Shown: positions 46,132-58,086 of the stretch, one piece after another
Numbering within the stretch: the stretch's first letter is position 1
Layout of the letters: the number at the start of each line of letters is the position of its first letter
Source: Mrakia gelida
Taxonomy: Eukaryota > Basidiomycota > Tremellomycetes > Cystofilobasidiales > Mrakiaceae
Length of the DNA stretch: 64,000 nt
Assembly (NCBI GenBank): GCA_024345305.1
Contig: BRON01000016.1
Coordinates: 496,001-560,000 of the forward strand
Direction of reading: 5' to 3'
Notes under the pieces: generated by a model
The model's database searches: none
The model's input: the letters and a program-made list of their open reading frames with translations, nothing else
Told to the model about the DNA's origin: nothing
Made by a program: the position numbers and the translations under genes

Positions 46132-48689
46132 TCAACCCCTCCCCCTCTCCACAAACTCATCCCCAAACCTCCCCTGCTCCTGCCCATTCATCGGACTCAT
46201 CGTCCTCTCCAACCCATCCCCTCCCATCCTAATCCCCAACCCAAACCCACCCCCAGGCATCGAGAACCCACTGTACTCCTCCTGCCACGCGAACGCGTTT
46301 TGTTCAAGGACTGGTGTCGCTGGAGGCTGAGGGTGAAGAGGTGGGGTGTGAGAGTGGTAGTAAGGGTTGGCATTGGCGGAATCGAACGACTGTCCTCGAG
46401 CCATTCCAGGAGGAGCAGCGCCGTGGTCGTAGAGCGGCGAAGCAGCGAGTTGCTGGACTCTCGAAGAGGAACGACGAGCGATTCGAGGTGGTTGAGGACG
46501 AGGGAGGTATTGGTTTGGGTTGGAAGAGGTGGGAGGGGCAGAGTGGGTTCTTTGGATTGGGAGGGAGGAGAGTTGATCGTTCGAGTGCGAACCCGGGGGA
46601 GGAGGGTAGAACTCCTCTTGACGAAGAGGTTGGGTTGGAGGAGCCGCGTACGGGTCGAGGAGGGAGGTGGGGTAGGGCGATTGGGGGTAGGGTGAGAACT
46701 GCGAGGGGTATTGATGAGGTGGGGGAGCGCCGTACTGGGAGGAGGGGTAAGGGGAGTTGGTTACCGAAGAGCAGGAGGAGGAGGATTGAGGGTTCGGGGA
46801 CGCGTCGAAGTGGCATGAGGAAGGGTGGAGTTGGGTGTTGTTGGGGTAGTAAGGAGAGGGTTGGAAGTGATGAGGTGGTTGGAGGTAAGGGGAGACGGAG
46901 GATTCGTGCTGCTGGCGATACTCGTAGACCTGATGAGGATGGTTCGACTGGCCGAAGGGTTGTCGATCCGGTTGAGGGTGAACTCGAGACGAGGTCGAGG
47001 AGTTTTCCTTCGCGGAAGAGACATTCTCTTGATCGACAACCATATCCTTTTGAGTCTTAGGCTTCGCCTTGGTCTTCTTCTCCTGCTGGGATCCCTCCAG
47101 AGTCGTAGCGGAAGCCGTCCGCTTCCTCGACTTCGACGACGCGACCGATCCTCCGTCCGAGTCGACCGACAGACCAGCGTTCTTCTTCGGCACCGAAGGC
47201 CTCTTCACAGCCATCTTCCCCCGACGATCCTCCAACCCTATTCCGTTCATATCCCCCTGGAACAACCAAGCGAGGTTCCCTTCTCCGAATCCTGACGACG
47301 ACTTCCGAACGTGGTCGGGGTTGGTCGACGACGACGAGACGATGGGAGGAGCGGGAGCGACTTCGACTGGTGCTGCGACGACGACGGAGGGAGATTCGAC
47401 GATCTTGGAGAGGTCGATGGGGAGTCCTGCTTCCTCCATCCGAGCGACCTTGTAAATTTGTCGAAGGACGGGAGCCTTGTTGGCGCTGATGAGGGCTCCG
47501 ACGGAAGCTGTCGCGAGTTCGAGTCGTTGAATCGGGACGGAGGGTTCTCGAAGGAGGGCGAGGAGGAAGAGGGATCGATCTGCAAATATAAAGGAGGTCA
47601 GCTCGGCGTGCTCGAGGGAAGAGTGAGCTCGAAAAGGAAGGGCTGACCGTCTTCTGTGAGGTCCTGGGGATTGAGGTACATCTGAAAGAGAAGAGGAGGG
47701 CTCGGATCAGCTCGACGATTCGGGACGAGCGAGAGAGAGAGGAGAAGGGACCCACAACTCCAGCAGGCCAGAAAGAAGGAGGCGTCGACCCATCTCGGTA
47801 GGTTTGCTTCGTCGCAGCCGACCACGACTTAGCGACCGTCTTCGAAGTCGGTCGTCCGAGAGCGTTTAGTCGGTCGAGGAGGTACTCCGTCACGGCTGGG
47901 TCGATGGTTCGGGAGGAGGAGGACGTGGTGGTGATAGGTGTAGGGGTGGTGTATACGGCCGGCGACGAGGTAGATGAGGAAGCGGTGGCTGCTGGAGTAG
48001 GGAGGGACGAGTTGTTGACCGACGAGGAGGAGGCGTTGGCGAGTTGAGCTCGAGTGTTTACCCTTCCCTTTCTCGCTCCTCCCGCGTCCCCTACAGCAGC
48101 CACAGCAGCACCCAAAGCCGACAACTCCACCTCAGCCTCCTCTTCCTCATCCTCATCCTCCTCCTCACTCCCATCTGCATCCTCGTCGTCCTCCTCCTTC
48201 AGCCCATCCATCGACTCCCCTCTCTCTCCCTTCCCCTCCCTAAGCTCCTTCTCCCTAACCTCCCTCCCCTTCTTCGCCATCTGAACACACTCCAGTCTCA
48301 GCTCCGGCGTGAACATCCTATCCACTCCCGCTTGAAGGTATTCTGACGCGAAGACTGAGAAGGTTCCTTGCGGGCTAACCCACGCGACGAGGAAGGAGGA
48401 ACCGTTGATGAAGGATGCTTTTGAGAGGGCTTTGAGAGTGAGAGCTTGTTTCGATTTGTGGTGACGGGACATGGAGCGGAGGTCGAGGTAGGGTTCTTCG
48501 CGAGTGACTGAGAGAGGGAAGAGAGGGAGGAGGGAGAATGCGGGTGGGAACGGGGAGGAAGAGGATGGATGATCAGCTCGGTGAAAGGAAGGGAGGGATG
48601 GGAAGGAACGGGAGGCTTCGTAGAGAGGCTCGACTCGTTGTCAGGTGGACGTATATAGAAGAGGATAACGTACCTGCTATTCGTGCCAT
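46132..48689 (-). CDS. Putative low-complexity regulator with a faint MADS-like N-terminus
   Basis: Not recognised with confidence. About 725 residues. The start is MARIAVTREEPYLDLRSMSR, then KQALTLKALSKASFINGSSF and LVAWVSPQGTFSVFASEYL. The order (basic helix, hydrophobic strand, SPxG, FxS) resembles a MADS box (SPSG...FSS) but is about six residues short, so this is only a hint. An acidic run follows, then TEYLLDRLNALGRPTSKTVA, WSAATKQTYRDGSTPPSFWP and IQRLELATASVGALISANKA. The C-terminal 430 residues are Ser/Pro/Gln/Tyr-rich, with a basic KSRKRTASATTLEG nuclear-type signal. Four introns. The composition fits a transcription factor. Confidence 0.6.
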
Positions 48690-49128
48690 TTTAAGAGTCC
48701 AGGATGAAAGTTGACGGCGGGAAGGAGGAAGGGAACGAGAGGGAGGGAGGGAAGGAAGGGAGGGGAGGTTGAGATTTGGACCAGTTCCTTTTGCTTGCTC
48801 GTCGGTTCCTAGATCGAGAGAAGGACTGAAGAGTCCACGAGCGTCCAAAGAGGAGGGAGAAGAGAAGGGAAGGGAAGGGTGAGGGAAAGTTGCGTGCTTG
48901 GTGAGGGTTGGTGAACGAGAAGAAGGAAAGCGTTCCCTTCCCTCTTGTTGACCTCTCGTTCCCAAGCGCGTCTCGTCGATCGTCGGCCACAATCCGCAGA
49001 TCCTTCTTATATTTATTAACGCGAGAAGAAAACAAAGAGCTGAACGGTAAACATGGGGTGAGATGGGAAAACAACAGATAGGTGCAAGTAACGAAAAGTC
49101 CTGAGTAAGTAGAGAGAGAAGGAAGAGT
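48690..49128. other. Spacer 5' of the putative regulator
   Basis: About 440 bp: promoter of the minus gene at its left side and 3' UTR of the next minus gene at its right side. Nothing specific. Confidence 0.35.
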
Positions 49129-52100
49129 CTAAAATCTGAATCGAGCTCGTTCGGCGAGGAGACCTTCGCGTTCGTCGAGCCTGCCTGCTTTGGATGCCGC
49201 TGCTACTCCAGCCTGGAAGAGAACAACAACGAAGGTCAGGTCAGCGCTTGGTTGTTCGAAGAAGACGCGAGAAGAGTGGATAAGTGAGAACTCACATCGA
49301 AGTTGACCGACGCCTGATCGAAATGACCCAATGTCGCCTGAAGGCCAGCGACGAACCCGAACTCCTCTGCTGTCCTCACGACGAGAGGGTGAGCCGTAGC
49401 GAACGCTTCGACCATCATCGAGCAGGCTGAGTGGGTGTCAGTCTGGCCAAATCAAAAACAAAAGAGAAAAAGGGCGAAACGAGTCAGCTCTCTCGTTCTT
49501 CTCCTCTCCCACCTGCGACGCGAAACCAAAGCGATAGAAAAACTCACCTTCGCCTTCGTCTGAGCCAACAACAACGCAATCGCCGACTTCAAAGGCCTCA
49601 TTTCCTTCCCCAGATCCTCTGCCTCCTCCGCCCACCCACCCAAAGTCAACGCGTCCCTCCCAACATCCCCAGCGAGTTTGAACGCGGCTTCCATCTCCCT
49701 CGACCCTTCCTCCTTCGTGCTCCCTTCCTCGGCGCTCTCTCGCAGGCAGTATCCCCAGAGAGCTCGAGCCCAGGGTTCTCCGCCTGGACCGAAGTCGACT
49801 GCTTTGGCGAGGAAGACGGAGGCCCGGACCTGAGAAAGAGAAAAGGCGAGACGAAGGTCAGCGAGAGAAAGAGCGAAGCGCGTCGAACTCGAGACGTGGA
49901 AGGGAGAGAATACTCACCGGTTCGCTGAGAGCGAGATAAGCGTATCCGACGAGGAGGTAAGGAATGTCGAGGAGAGAGGGTAGAGGAGAGGACGGGGTTG
50001 GGTTGTGGATAGGTGTGTAGGTAGCCTTCGAGTCACGAGAGGTCTGAGGACTCGAGTCGTAATCTGGAGGAGGGAGGTTGACGAGGTTGGCTGCTGCTGC
50101 TGCATCTCGGAAGGCTTCTGTCGACCGCCCGAACGAAGTGTGGATGATGCTTCGGATGGCGACGGCGACGGCATTCTTTCCATCGCGAGAGAGGGCGGAC
50201 TCGACGGCGGAGAGGGCGAGAGGGAAGGAACGCATCTCGAGGTGGACCAAGGCGAGGAGGTGTTGGATTGGGAGGGTGGGAGAGAGTTTGAGGGCGAGGA
50301 GGAGATCGGCGAGAGCACCTGTGAGACGAAGACAACAGTGTTAGCTGAGCGAGATGTGGAGAGGGAGGAAGAACGCAGCAAGGACGAACCCTTCAGATGT
50401 CGAAGTCTCCACCGAATCAACGCTCGCCGAACCAAGATCCCAGTGTCCTCCTCTCCCTCCTGCCAGGCGATAACGTCCGAGAGCCGACGAAGGACATCGA
50501 CGACGTCCGAGAAGAAAGCCTTGTCGCAGGTCGATATCGACTCGACGAGGTACGAAGCTCTCCTGGCGAGGAACTCGTCGCGTCGTTCAGGGAATCTGCA
50601 TCGTCCAGCGAGAATCGAGGAGTCAGTCCTCCGTTCGACGGGTGAAGAGGTTCACAGCGAGACGAACCTCTGGAAGATAGCTGAACGAAGCTGAACCACG
50701 TCGCCGAGGATCCGAAGCGGCACTCCAGGTCGAAGAGGGTGTTCTGGTCGGTTAGTGATGATCTGGAGACGGGACGAAGGAAGATCAGTCGAGTTCAGCG
50801 CTTCGAGAAGAGAACGAAGGAGAATGCTCACCGTCCAACGGTCGTGGATATAGCCATCCGAAGCCAAACAAGGATCCACCAGCTCCAGCTTCGATATCGG
50901 GTCCACAGGCTGGAACGAGATCCCGTCTCCCTCGCCAGCCTCGACGTACCCCTTCTTATCATCCGTCCACCCTCCATGGGCTCCTCCCATCAATCCCACT
51001 CCCATTCCTGGAGCACCGATGAGGCCTCCTCCTCCTCCTGGAGAGTTGAGTGGGTTCGGAGAGGTGAGGAGCGCGGTCGAGTAGGAGATGGAGGAGTTGT
51101 CGCTTCGATGAGAACGAGCTGAGGAGTCCATGTTGGTCTGCAACGACGGCGGCTGGTTTTGAGGTGGTAGTTGGTAGGTAGAGGGAGGAGGAGCTGAGGA
51201 GCCGTTGGTTCCGGTGCCGAGGATACGCTGTTGAGTCGCAGAGCGCTCTTCCTTCTCTTGTTGAGTGAGTCGAGCGGTCTCGAGAGCGTCGATGAGGGAT
51301 TGGATGGCTGAAAGCGATGAAGTACGCGTCAGAAGAGAGCTCTTCGAGAAGAAAACAACGCAAGAAAAACCCACTCTTCTCAGCTGTGAGACGAAGGAGG
51401 GGAAGAAAGTCAGCACGCGTCCAAACGAGCAAAACGCGCAGAACGAGCAAAACGAACCTTCTCCACCTCCGTAACCATCTGGAATCCCAGCTTGAGGCTT
51501 CAGAGCAGTCTCCTCGACTCGTAGGCGTTGAATCGTCTGAGCGATCGTCTGAGAGTTGGCTTGAGCGACGATCCGCTGCGAAACGAATGACAAGACGAGT
51601 CAGCTCTCGATTTGTTATTCATTCGCGACGCGTCGAGAAGCTCACCTTGATCATCCCAGGCAAATCAGCCTCGAGTCCTTCGATCTGACGAGAAATCTGC
51701 ATTCCGATGTGACGTGTATCCTGAACGGCCTCGAAGAGAGCGACGGCGAGCTTGGAGGTAAAGGCTGGAGCACGACACGAATCGACCGACCAGGAGCGGT
51801 CAGCATCTCCCGAGAGGGCAGAGAAGGACGAGGAAGGAGGTGCTGACCTTTCGTGAGCCGCTCGTCGAGATCCTTGAGAGCCTTAGCAGAGCGGTCGGCT
51901 GGCCAGACGTGAGCGATGTTCCTGCGAGACGCGAAAGGAGGACGAGTCAGCGACGTCCGAGGGTTCTCGTTCGAAGAAGAGACGGAACTGACTGTTGATT
52001 CTCCTCCATCCAGAAAGCAGCCTTGTCGAAATCCCTAGATATCGACTCGAGAGCTCGACTCTCCTGACCCGTGAGCTCTGCAGAAACGAAACGAGGAGGA

Positions 52101-53275
52101 AAAGGTCAGTTCTGTCGCGACGCGACCTCGACGCTCGATTTCCATAGCCACAAGCGACGTACCGAGCTCCCTAGCTACCAGGCGAGACACATGACCACTC
52201 AGATTGGCGACGAAGACGTCCATCACTCGAATGAGGTACTGATCTGTGAAGATGAGGATGCGAACGAACGATCAGCTCTCGTCTCGTCTCCTCCTCGACT
52301 CGTTCGTTCGCCCAAAGCACGAACACCCCCCGCCTCGCCCATCAAACAGAGGTTAAGCTGACCTTGATTCGTCCTCCTAAACATCTGCCTCAAATTCGAC
52401 GAGAATCCCAACAACCTCTGAGCCGAACCCATCGCGCCTCCAGCACTTCCGACAGTCATGACTCGCGTCAACGCTCCTCCTCCCTGCTGCTGAGGTTGAG
52501 CTTGAGCTTGAGGGAAGTTGTAACCTCCTGTCGACGACGACAATGGAGCTGGAGTCGAGCCTCCTGGAGGGCTGAAGGACGGTCCAGCGAAAGCGTTGAC
52601 TTGCTCGTAAGTCGTCGCTGGGTACTGTCTCGGAGGAGGAGCTTGAGGCTGTCCTCCTCCATACCCGAGCTGAGGAGGAGCCTGAGCGTAACCTCCGTGC
52701 TGCTGCTGTTGTTGAGGTGGAGGAGGTCTTCGTTGATCTTGAAGAGGAACGGGAGGAGGGGAAGGGAAGGGAGCTGGTTGGTAGTGGGAGGAGGTTGAAG
52801 GAGGAGCTGAATGACCTTGAGCTTGAGCTTGGTTGGTTGGGAGGGGAGCGTCGTGTCTGTCGAAGGAGGATAACGGACGAGCGAAGAGGTTGGGGTTGGG
52901 TTGGGATGGAGCCTGCATGAGAGCTGGTTTGGGAGGACCATGGTAGGAGATCGGACGTTGATTCTGTTGAGGAGGAGGAAGCTGCTGATGTTGAGCTGGG
53001 GAGGGGCCTCGAGATGGGACGTTGCCGTATCCTCCTGGGTTCGGGCTGAGCTGCTGCTGCTGAGGTGGTTGAGGAGAGCGGTACTGCTGCTGGTTTGGAG
53101 GAGGAAGATGTTGCTGAGAGGAGTAGTGCGAGTTGGAAGAGGGAGCGAGGGAGGTTGAGGAGGAAGCGGTGGTCGAGACCGATACGATGGAAGCCGAGTC
53201 TGCCGCCAGACGCTCCTTCTCACGACGACGAGCTCGATTGGGATCCTTCTTGGACGTAGACTGAGGAACTGACAT
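49129..53275 (-). CDS. Large unrecognised protein with Gln/Pro-rich N-terminus and TPR-like C-terminus
   Basis: I do not recognise it. The start MSVPQSTSKKDPNRARRREK is a basic region. About 260 residues rich in Gln, Pro and Ser follow. A helical middle has QRLLGFSSNLRQMFRRTNQ, LTGQESRALESISRDFDKAA, FWMEENQQNIAHVWPADRSA, VALFEAVQDTRHIGMQISRQ and VAQANSQTIAQTIQRLRVEE. The C-terminal third has helix pairs such as PIQHLLALVHLEMRSFPLAL, SAVESALSRDGKNAVAVAIR, LLVGYAYLALSEPVRASVFL and FGFVAGLQATLGHFDQASVN, which read like tetratricopeptide repeats. It ends LAERARFRF. The gene has about 15 introns and exons keep frame. Confidence 0.6.
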
Positions 53276-54139
53276 GATGAGGGAGAGAGTGGAGGGGGTG
53301 GATAAGGGGAGCGAGGAAGTTTCGAAGGAGGGGAGTCGAGAGGGAAGGAGCTTTGAGAGCTGAGGAGGAGGAGGGGGTTCGAAGGAAGAGGGTTGACGAG
53401 TATGGGGGGAGGGGTCGATATGAGCGTTTCCAGAGATCTACAGGAGAGAGAAGGGGCTCGACTCTCTTGATGAGTACTACAGAGTAAGGTGTGCTGGAAG
53501 GTCGAAGTGGTTGAAAAGCAGAAAGGGCGCAAGGAGGCTCAGAAGCTGAAGCTCAGCTTGGACGCACCGCTCGAGCCGACCTTCTCTCTTCCTCCCAAAC
53601 CGTCACGACCTCTTCTACACTTTAGAACCCTTTCTCGTCATCGCTCACAGATGCAGCTCGACTCTGGTCTAGACGGCAACCTCTGCTCTTCGACCTCTTG
53701 AGGTGGACGTCGCTGTCACGAGCTCGGCCATCTCCTCTCCTCCTCCCTCTCTCTTCCTTCTCTCGACGCTGCTCAGCTCTCCCATCGCATCACCACCTCT
53801 TCAGCTTCCATCCGAATCTTACTGTCGTGCCTCTCAGCTGATGGTTGTGATCACGACATCCAGGAGCTCAAGGATAGACTGGTTCGTCCATCTTCTCCTT
53901 CTCCTCTCTTTCCCCTCGTTCGAGCTCACCTCTCTGACTTCCTCATCTCGTCCCTTCCTTCCCTTTCCAGGATCAGCGACGTAGCTCGAGAGCAACCCAT
54001 CTTTCTCTCTGATCTTTCCTTCTGATCTTTGAAACCGGAAGCCATCCCAAACCAAACGAGCATCAAGCTCAACAAACCAAGAAACGAAACGCGACTCTCT
54101 TCTCCCCTCCCTTCTCCTCCTCCCTCCTCTCCCACCACC
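53276..54139. other. Spacer with a possible small plus-strand gene
   Basis: Splice-like patterns exist on the plus strand (CTGCTCAG before 53775, a GTTCGTCC donor at 53881, TTCCAG before 53971). They would give a short reading ending IQELKDRLDQRRSSRATHLS, but the 5' exon does not stay open. I cannot support a gene. Confidence 0.25.
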
Positions 54140-54948
54140 CTACAAGCTCATCCTCCCCTTCCCCACTACACCACACCCACCACTCAGCTCCAACAAAGCC
54201 CTCCCCACTTCCCTCTCCTCCATCAACTCCTCCACCTTCGCCTCCAACCTCTTCATCTTCGCCTCCATCCCCTTCAACACCTTCGACTGCTCGTCCTCCT
54301 TCCCCTCCAACGTCTGAACTCGACTGAGCATCATTTGACCTCGGTGGAGAGGGCGGAAGGCTTCCTCCCCTCGTTCTCGGTCGCGGTTGGGAGTGTGTTG
54401 GGGTTGGTGTTGGCGACGGGGAGTGGGAGCGGCGGGAGGGAGGGGTTGGAAGTTGGTTCGAGGATGGTGAGGAGGGGGTTCAGTCGTGTAAGGGAGGGTG
54501 TAAGGCACTGGGGAGCTGTTTGGTTTGGTGGAAGGCGAGGGAGGGACGTAACGGCGTGCGGCGCCGGGAGGAGGAGGACCACGAGATGGAGCTTGAGGAC
54601 CTGTGAGCGAAGTGGGCGAGGGAGGGACGAATGGAGGGTGGGGTTAGCTTGGTCGATTAGGGAGGATCGAATGAAGGAGCTTGGCTAAAGCGTGAGCTCA
54701 CTATTCCATCCAGGAGCCAGAGGAGCGAACGTGAGAGGTCGGAGGGGTTGAGGTTGGAAGAACGAGAGCGTCGCGACGGGTTGGGCTCGTTGCTGGTCGA
54801 GCAAGGGGAAGCCTGAGGGAGGAGGTGGGTTTGGGGAAGAGGCTGGAAAACGAAACGCACGAGCTCAGTTCAGCTCGAGTCTGCCCTGTAGAAGGGATAC
54901 GGGAGAGGGAGGGACCGCACAGGAGGAGGGGTGAGGATGATTCGACAT
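54140..54948 (-). CDS. Small proline-rich coiled-coil protein
   Basis: About 200 residues, not recognised. Likely start MSNHPHPSSCA, then a Pro-rich segment (SSPNPPPPSGFPLLDQQRAQ, FFQPQPLRPLTFAPLAPGW). Further Pro/Arg-rich sequence leads to FRPLHRGQMMLSRVQTLEGK. A heptad-like helix EDEQSKVLKGMEAKMKRLEA then KVEELMEERE follows, and the protein ends VVGKGRMSL. The first intron would use a GTCCCT donor, which is unusual, so the start is uncertain. The coiled coil is the most reliable part. Confidence 0.5.
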
Positions 54949-55947
54949 GACTTCGATTCAAACGTGGGCGAGAACGAAACGAGGGAAATGAAGGTGGGAT
55001 GGTGGTTCGAGAAAGACAGAGGAAAAAGTCGAGAAACTGACTGGGTTTGGCTTAAGCGAGAGGGGAAGGAGGCTGAGGTACAGCGCAGGTCAGTCGAGGG
55101 CGAAACAATTCCGTTGGAATTCGATCGGGACGTGAGGGAGGTTCCCGGAGGGGTTCATGGGGGTCGTACGAGAGAGCCGAGGTGAATAGAAGAGAGGTGA
55201 ATAAGAGGAGGCTGAGCTGGAAAGCGAAGGTGGTGAAAGAGTAGAGTGGTCGACGGAGAGAGACGCGTCGCGTCGACAAGTTCAAATCAGTCAGATTCAA
55301 GCCCGTCAAACTCGCCGTGGAGGTTCACACAGCTCCCAGGTTGGATTCATCTTTCTCGAAGAAGGACTACGCGAGGCTAAAAGACCACCAAAGTAACCAT
55401 CGATCCTCCCGAGTCCACTTCGACTCGACGCGACGATGAAACGACCAAAAACGAACGACGCCCTCCGTTGCCTGCTCCACTTTTGTGAAAGCGGGTGCAA
55501 GTATGATGAATGTCGTCTGGAGGAAAGATGGAGGGAGAGGAAGGGGAGAGGTCAGCGAGACGAAGGGAGAAGAGACGACGATGGACGACGAGTCCAGAGA
55601 CTGACGGTCGAGTGTTGAGGCCGAAAGAAGGATCGTCGAGGGGATCCGGGCTTGGGAGCGTGTAGATGAGAGGGGATCTGAGTGCGGTGCGAGGGAAGAA
55701 GGAGGAGAAGGACGAAGATCGGCGAGACGAAGGAGGAGCCAAACGGAAAGGAACGACTGACGCTTGAGCTTGCGAGCGAAAGAAGGAACGTTGAAGGTAC
55801 CCGAGGCAGTAGAGACAGTGGCGGAGGGTGAGTCTGGGTAGGGATGCGTTGATTGAAGAAGGAAAGGGAAAGTCAGGCGAGGCGGTCGAGCGAACGAGGA
55901 GCGAAGACGCGTCGAACTCACGATCGAGCGAGGGAGCGACGACGCGA
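54949..55947. other. 1-kb stretch without a supported gene
   Basis: The only open frame of note (minus, 55052-55309) has a hydrophobic FAFQLSLLLFTSLLFTSAL segment, but it overlaps a CTTTCCAG acceptor-like site and has no homologue I know. The 3' UTR of the MYND gene must lie at the right end. Confidence 0.35.
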
Positions 55948-57209
55948 CTACCAGCTGGGTTTGAAGCAAGAGATCTTGTGTCGTTTCCAGTCAAGCTTTT
56001 GATGTTCTGGTGAGGAAGGGGAAAGAGGAGGAAGACGTCAGTTTGAAGTCGAGAAGGGAAGGAAAAAAGAGCAAGACACCCTCGACGCAACGAACCCTTC
56101 GAGCAGTAGCGAACGCACAAGCACTGGCGAATTAGGAAGAATTGGATCAGAGGTAGTCGAAGCACTGAGCGAGGTAGGACCAAGAGGGACTCACTCGGCT
56201 ACAAGCGTCCATCTCCTTCCCTCGTTCTCGCTCGACACACGTCGCGCCGGATCCGCCTCTCGTTCGGTCGCCCCTCAACTCGCACATCCACCAACCTGCG
56301 AAAGGTCCACCTTCTACATCCTCCAAATCCTTCACCTTCGTTCCACCGCGAGCAAAGGATTGCAACATAATCATCCCGTCTTCCCGTCCTACTCCTCTCC
56401 GGAGAAGGAGATCAACGACGACGACGAAGTCGCGTCTGATTCCTTCTTCAAGAGACGGGAAGGGGAAGTCCGAAGGTAGATGATACATCAGGCTGATATA
56501 GATCTTTGTGAAGAGTGCTGCCAGATAGTCGAGAAACTTCTCATCGGCGTCTGTCAGAGTCTGAAGACGAAAGCGAAGGGGATGAGAAAGGGCGAAGGTC
56601 AGTCATCCGTCCTTCCGCCCATGCCGAGACTGGCACCCGCCAAAGTGAAGACTAGCCTCTCGACCGTCCTCTTGAAACGCAGCTATCTGCCTGGACAGAG
56701 TCGACAAGAATCCACAGGCCTCCTTTGGATGTTCCCTGACGAATCGAGTGAACGTCGGAGATTCGGTGGTCCTCGTCGCCACAGCATGAAACAGGCTCCA
56801 CTCCAATCCAAACTCGGTAGGCAGAGAGAAGTAGGTCCTCAGAAGGCACGGGGTATAGAGGGAATCGAACTCGTACTGGAACAAGGAAGGCAAACGGGGG
56901 GGAGGGAGAGGGGAGAAACGTCAGCTTCTTTCAGCCGGCCCCAAAGAAGGTGGGAAACGGACGAAGTAAGAAAATATCTCGTCTGTGGATTTGCTGAGGA
57001 TATGCCTCAGCTGTTGAGGAGAAAAGAGGTCAGCAAAGGGTAGAAGTAAAGATCGGAAGGAGCGAGCTCAAGCGGAAGGAAGGGGGAGATGTACCTGTCT
57101 GCTCAACTAGGTCCGGCTTCGCCAATGAGACGACCTTGACAGGAGCTGCGTCAGCTCCTTGAGTGAGTCCCAGCAGCTCTGCGAACTCGATGGGCGTACG
57201 AGTGGCCAT
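55948..57209 (-). CDS. MYND-finger protein, lineage family member B
   Basis: Paralogue of the gene at 41646-42925. The N-terminus MATRTPIEFAELLGLTQGAD matches the NILGLSLGQEG helix. The middle YEFDSLYTPCLLRTYFSLP aligns with member A's ASLYLPSLFRTYFGN, and PTFTRFVREHPKEACGFLST, LSRQIAAFQE with its CARFVRQNEVEARSFYLVLA EKIAI. The C-terminal finger is CLCVRYCSKEHQKLDWKRHK then ISCFKPSW; member A ends RHHQMVCFTPSW. Both proteins end PSW. A probable earlier zinc pair lies in WWMCELRGDRT and ACSRC. The last intron sits inside the finger at the same position in both genes (after YCSK and YCCK), which confirms common origin. Function unknown. Confidence 0.7.
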
Positions 57210-58086
57210 GGCGAGAAGGGAGGAAGGGAGGGGTCGTCGTCGAAGTTGAAGGTCAACTCGCAAAAGGCGAGCTCGGACCTCCCTCCCCCCTCCGCTTTCC
57301 GTCCTTCTGTAGATCTGACTAGAAAATCCCCGATTATTTGTCAGCTCCACTAATCAGTTTCTTCCTTAACACCTCGCTCCGAAGAAAAAATACCTGTCTC
57401 GGACTCAAAACTCCCTGACGACCGGCTACTTTTCGCCTCGCTCGCCTCGCGCTTCGTTCTTGCCACCCAACTTCGACACCACTCCACCTCACTTCCTCTC
57501 TCTCCCTTCTTCACCGAGCTCCCCCAGCTCCCTCTTCTCCCCTCTCTCCCACCGTCGAGGATATCCATCCTCTCTTCTTACAAGCTCAAGATCTCGTCGT
57601 CAGCCTGCCAAAGAGCCTTGCACCCACCGCGTTTACAAGAACCTCCCGACTCAAGTCCATCGAATCAGGTCAGTCAGCTCGCTTCCTTCCTTCTGCCACT
57701 CTCTTTTCTCGTACGAGGTTGGAGGAGATGTATACTGCTATCGAGAACGCTCTCATCTTCGTTTGCTGACTCTTCTCGACCTTCTTCCATCCTTCCATCC
57801 TTCCTTCCTTCGATCCACCTTCCCTCCCTTCCCTTCCACCTCACCTCCTTCACCCTCTCTCTCTCACTTCTCAGACCCATCAGTTGATGCCCTTCGCCCT
57901 TCTGAATACTTCCTGTCCCACTAAAACTCATACCATCAAACCCTCTTTGGTTCGTTCCCTTCCCTCTCCCTTCTCTTTCCACCTCGTCGAAACTCGGAAG
58001 CTGACCGACCTCCCGCTCCTTCCTTTCGCTTCGTTCCCCTCGTTTCAGCGCTAATACCCGCAACTCAAAACCTACATCTACCCATC
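57210..58086. promoter_or_regulatory. Divergent spacer MYND-B/eIF5
   Basis: About 880 bp. Plus-strand GGTCAGTCAG/CTGAC/CAG patterns (57668-57875 and 57885-58050) suggest one or two introns in a long eIF5 5' UTR. No protein-coding exon seen. Confidence 0.4.

Noticed and set aside
54029..54688. 219-codon plus-strand open frame
   Set aside because: Opposite-strand shadow of the coiled-coil gene at 54140-54948; Leu/His/Arg-rich with no domain.
55052..55309. Minus-strand 85-codon frame with a hydrophobic segment, possible secreted peptide
   Set aside because: Hydrophobic stretch overlaps a CTTTCCAG acceptor-like site; no homologue or promoter context; could be an intron.
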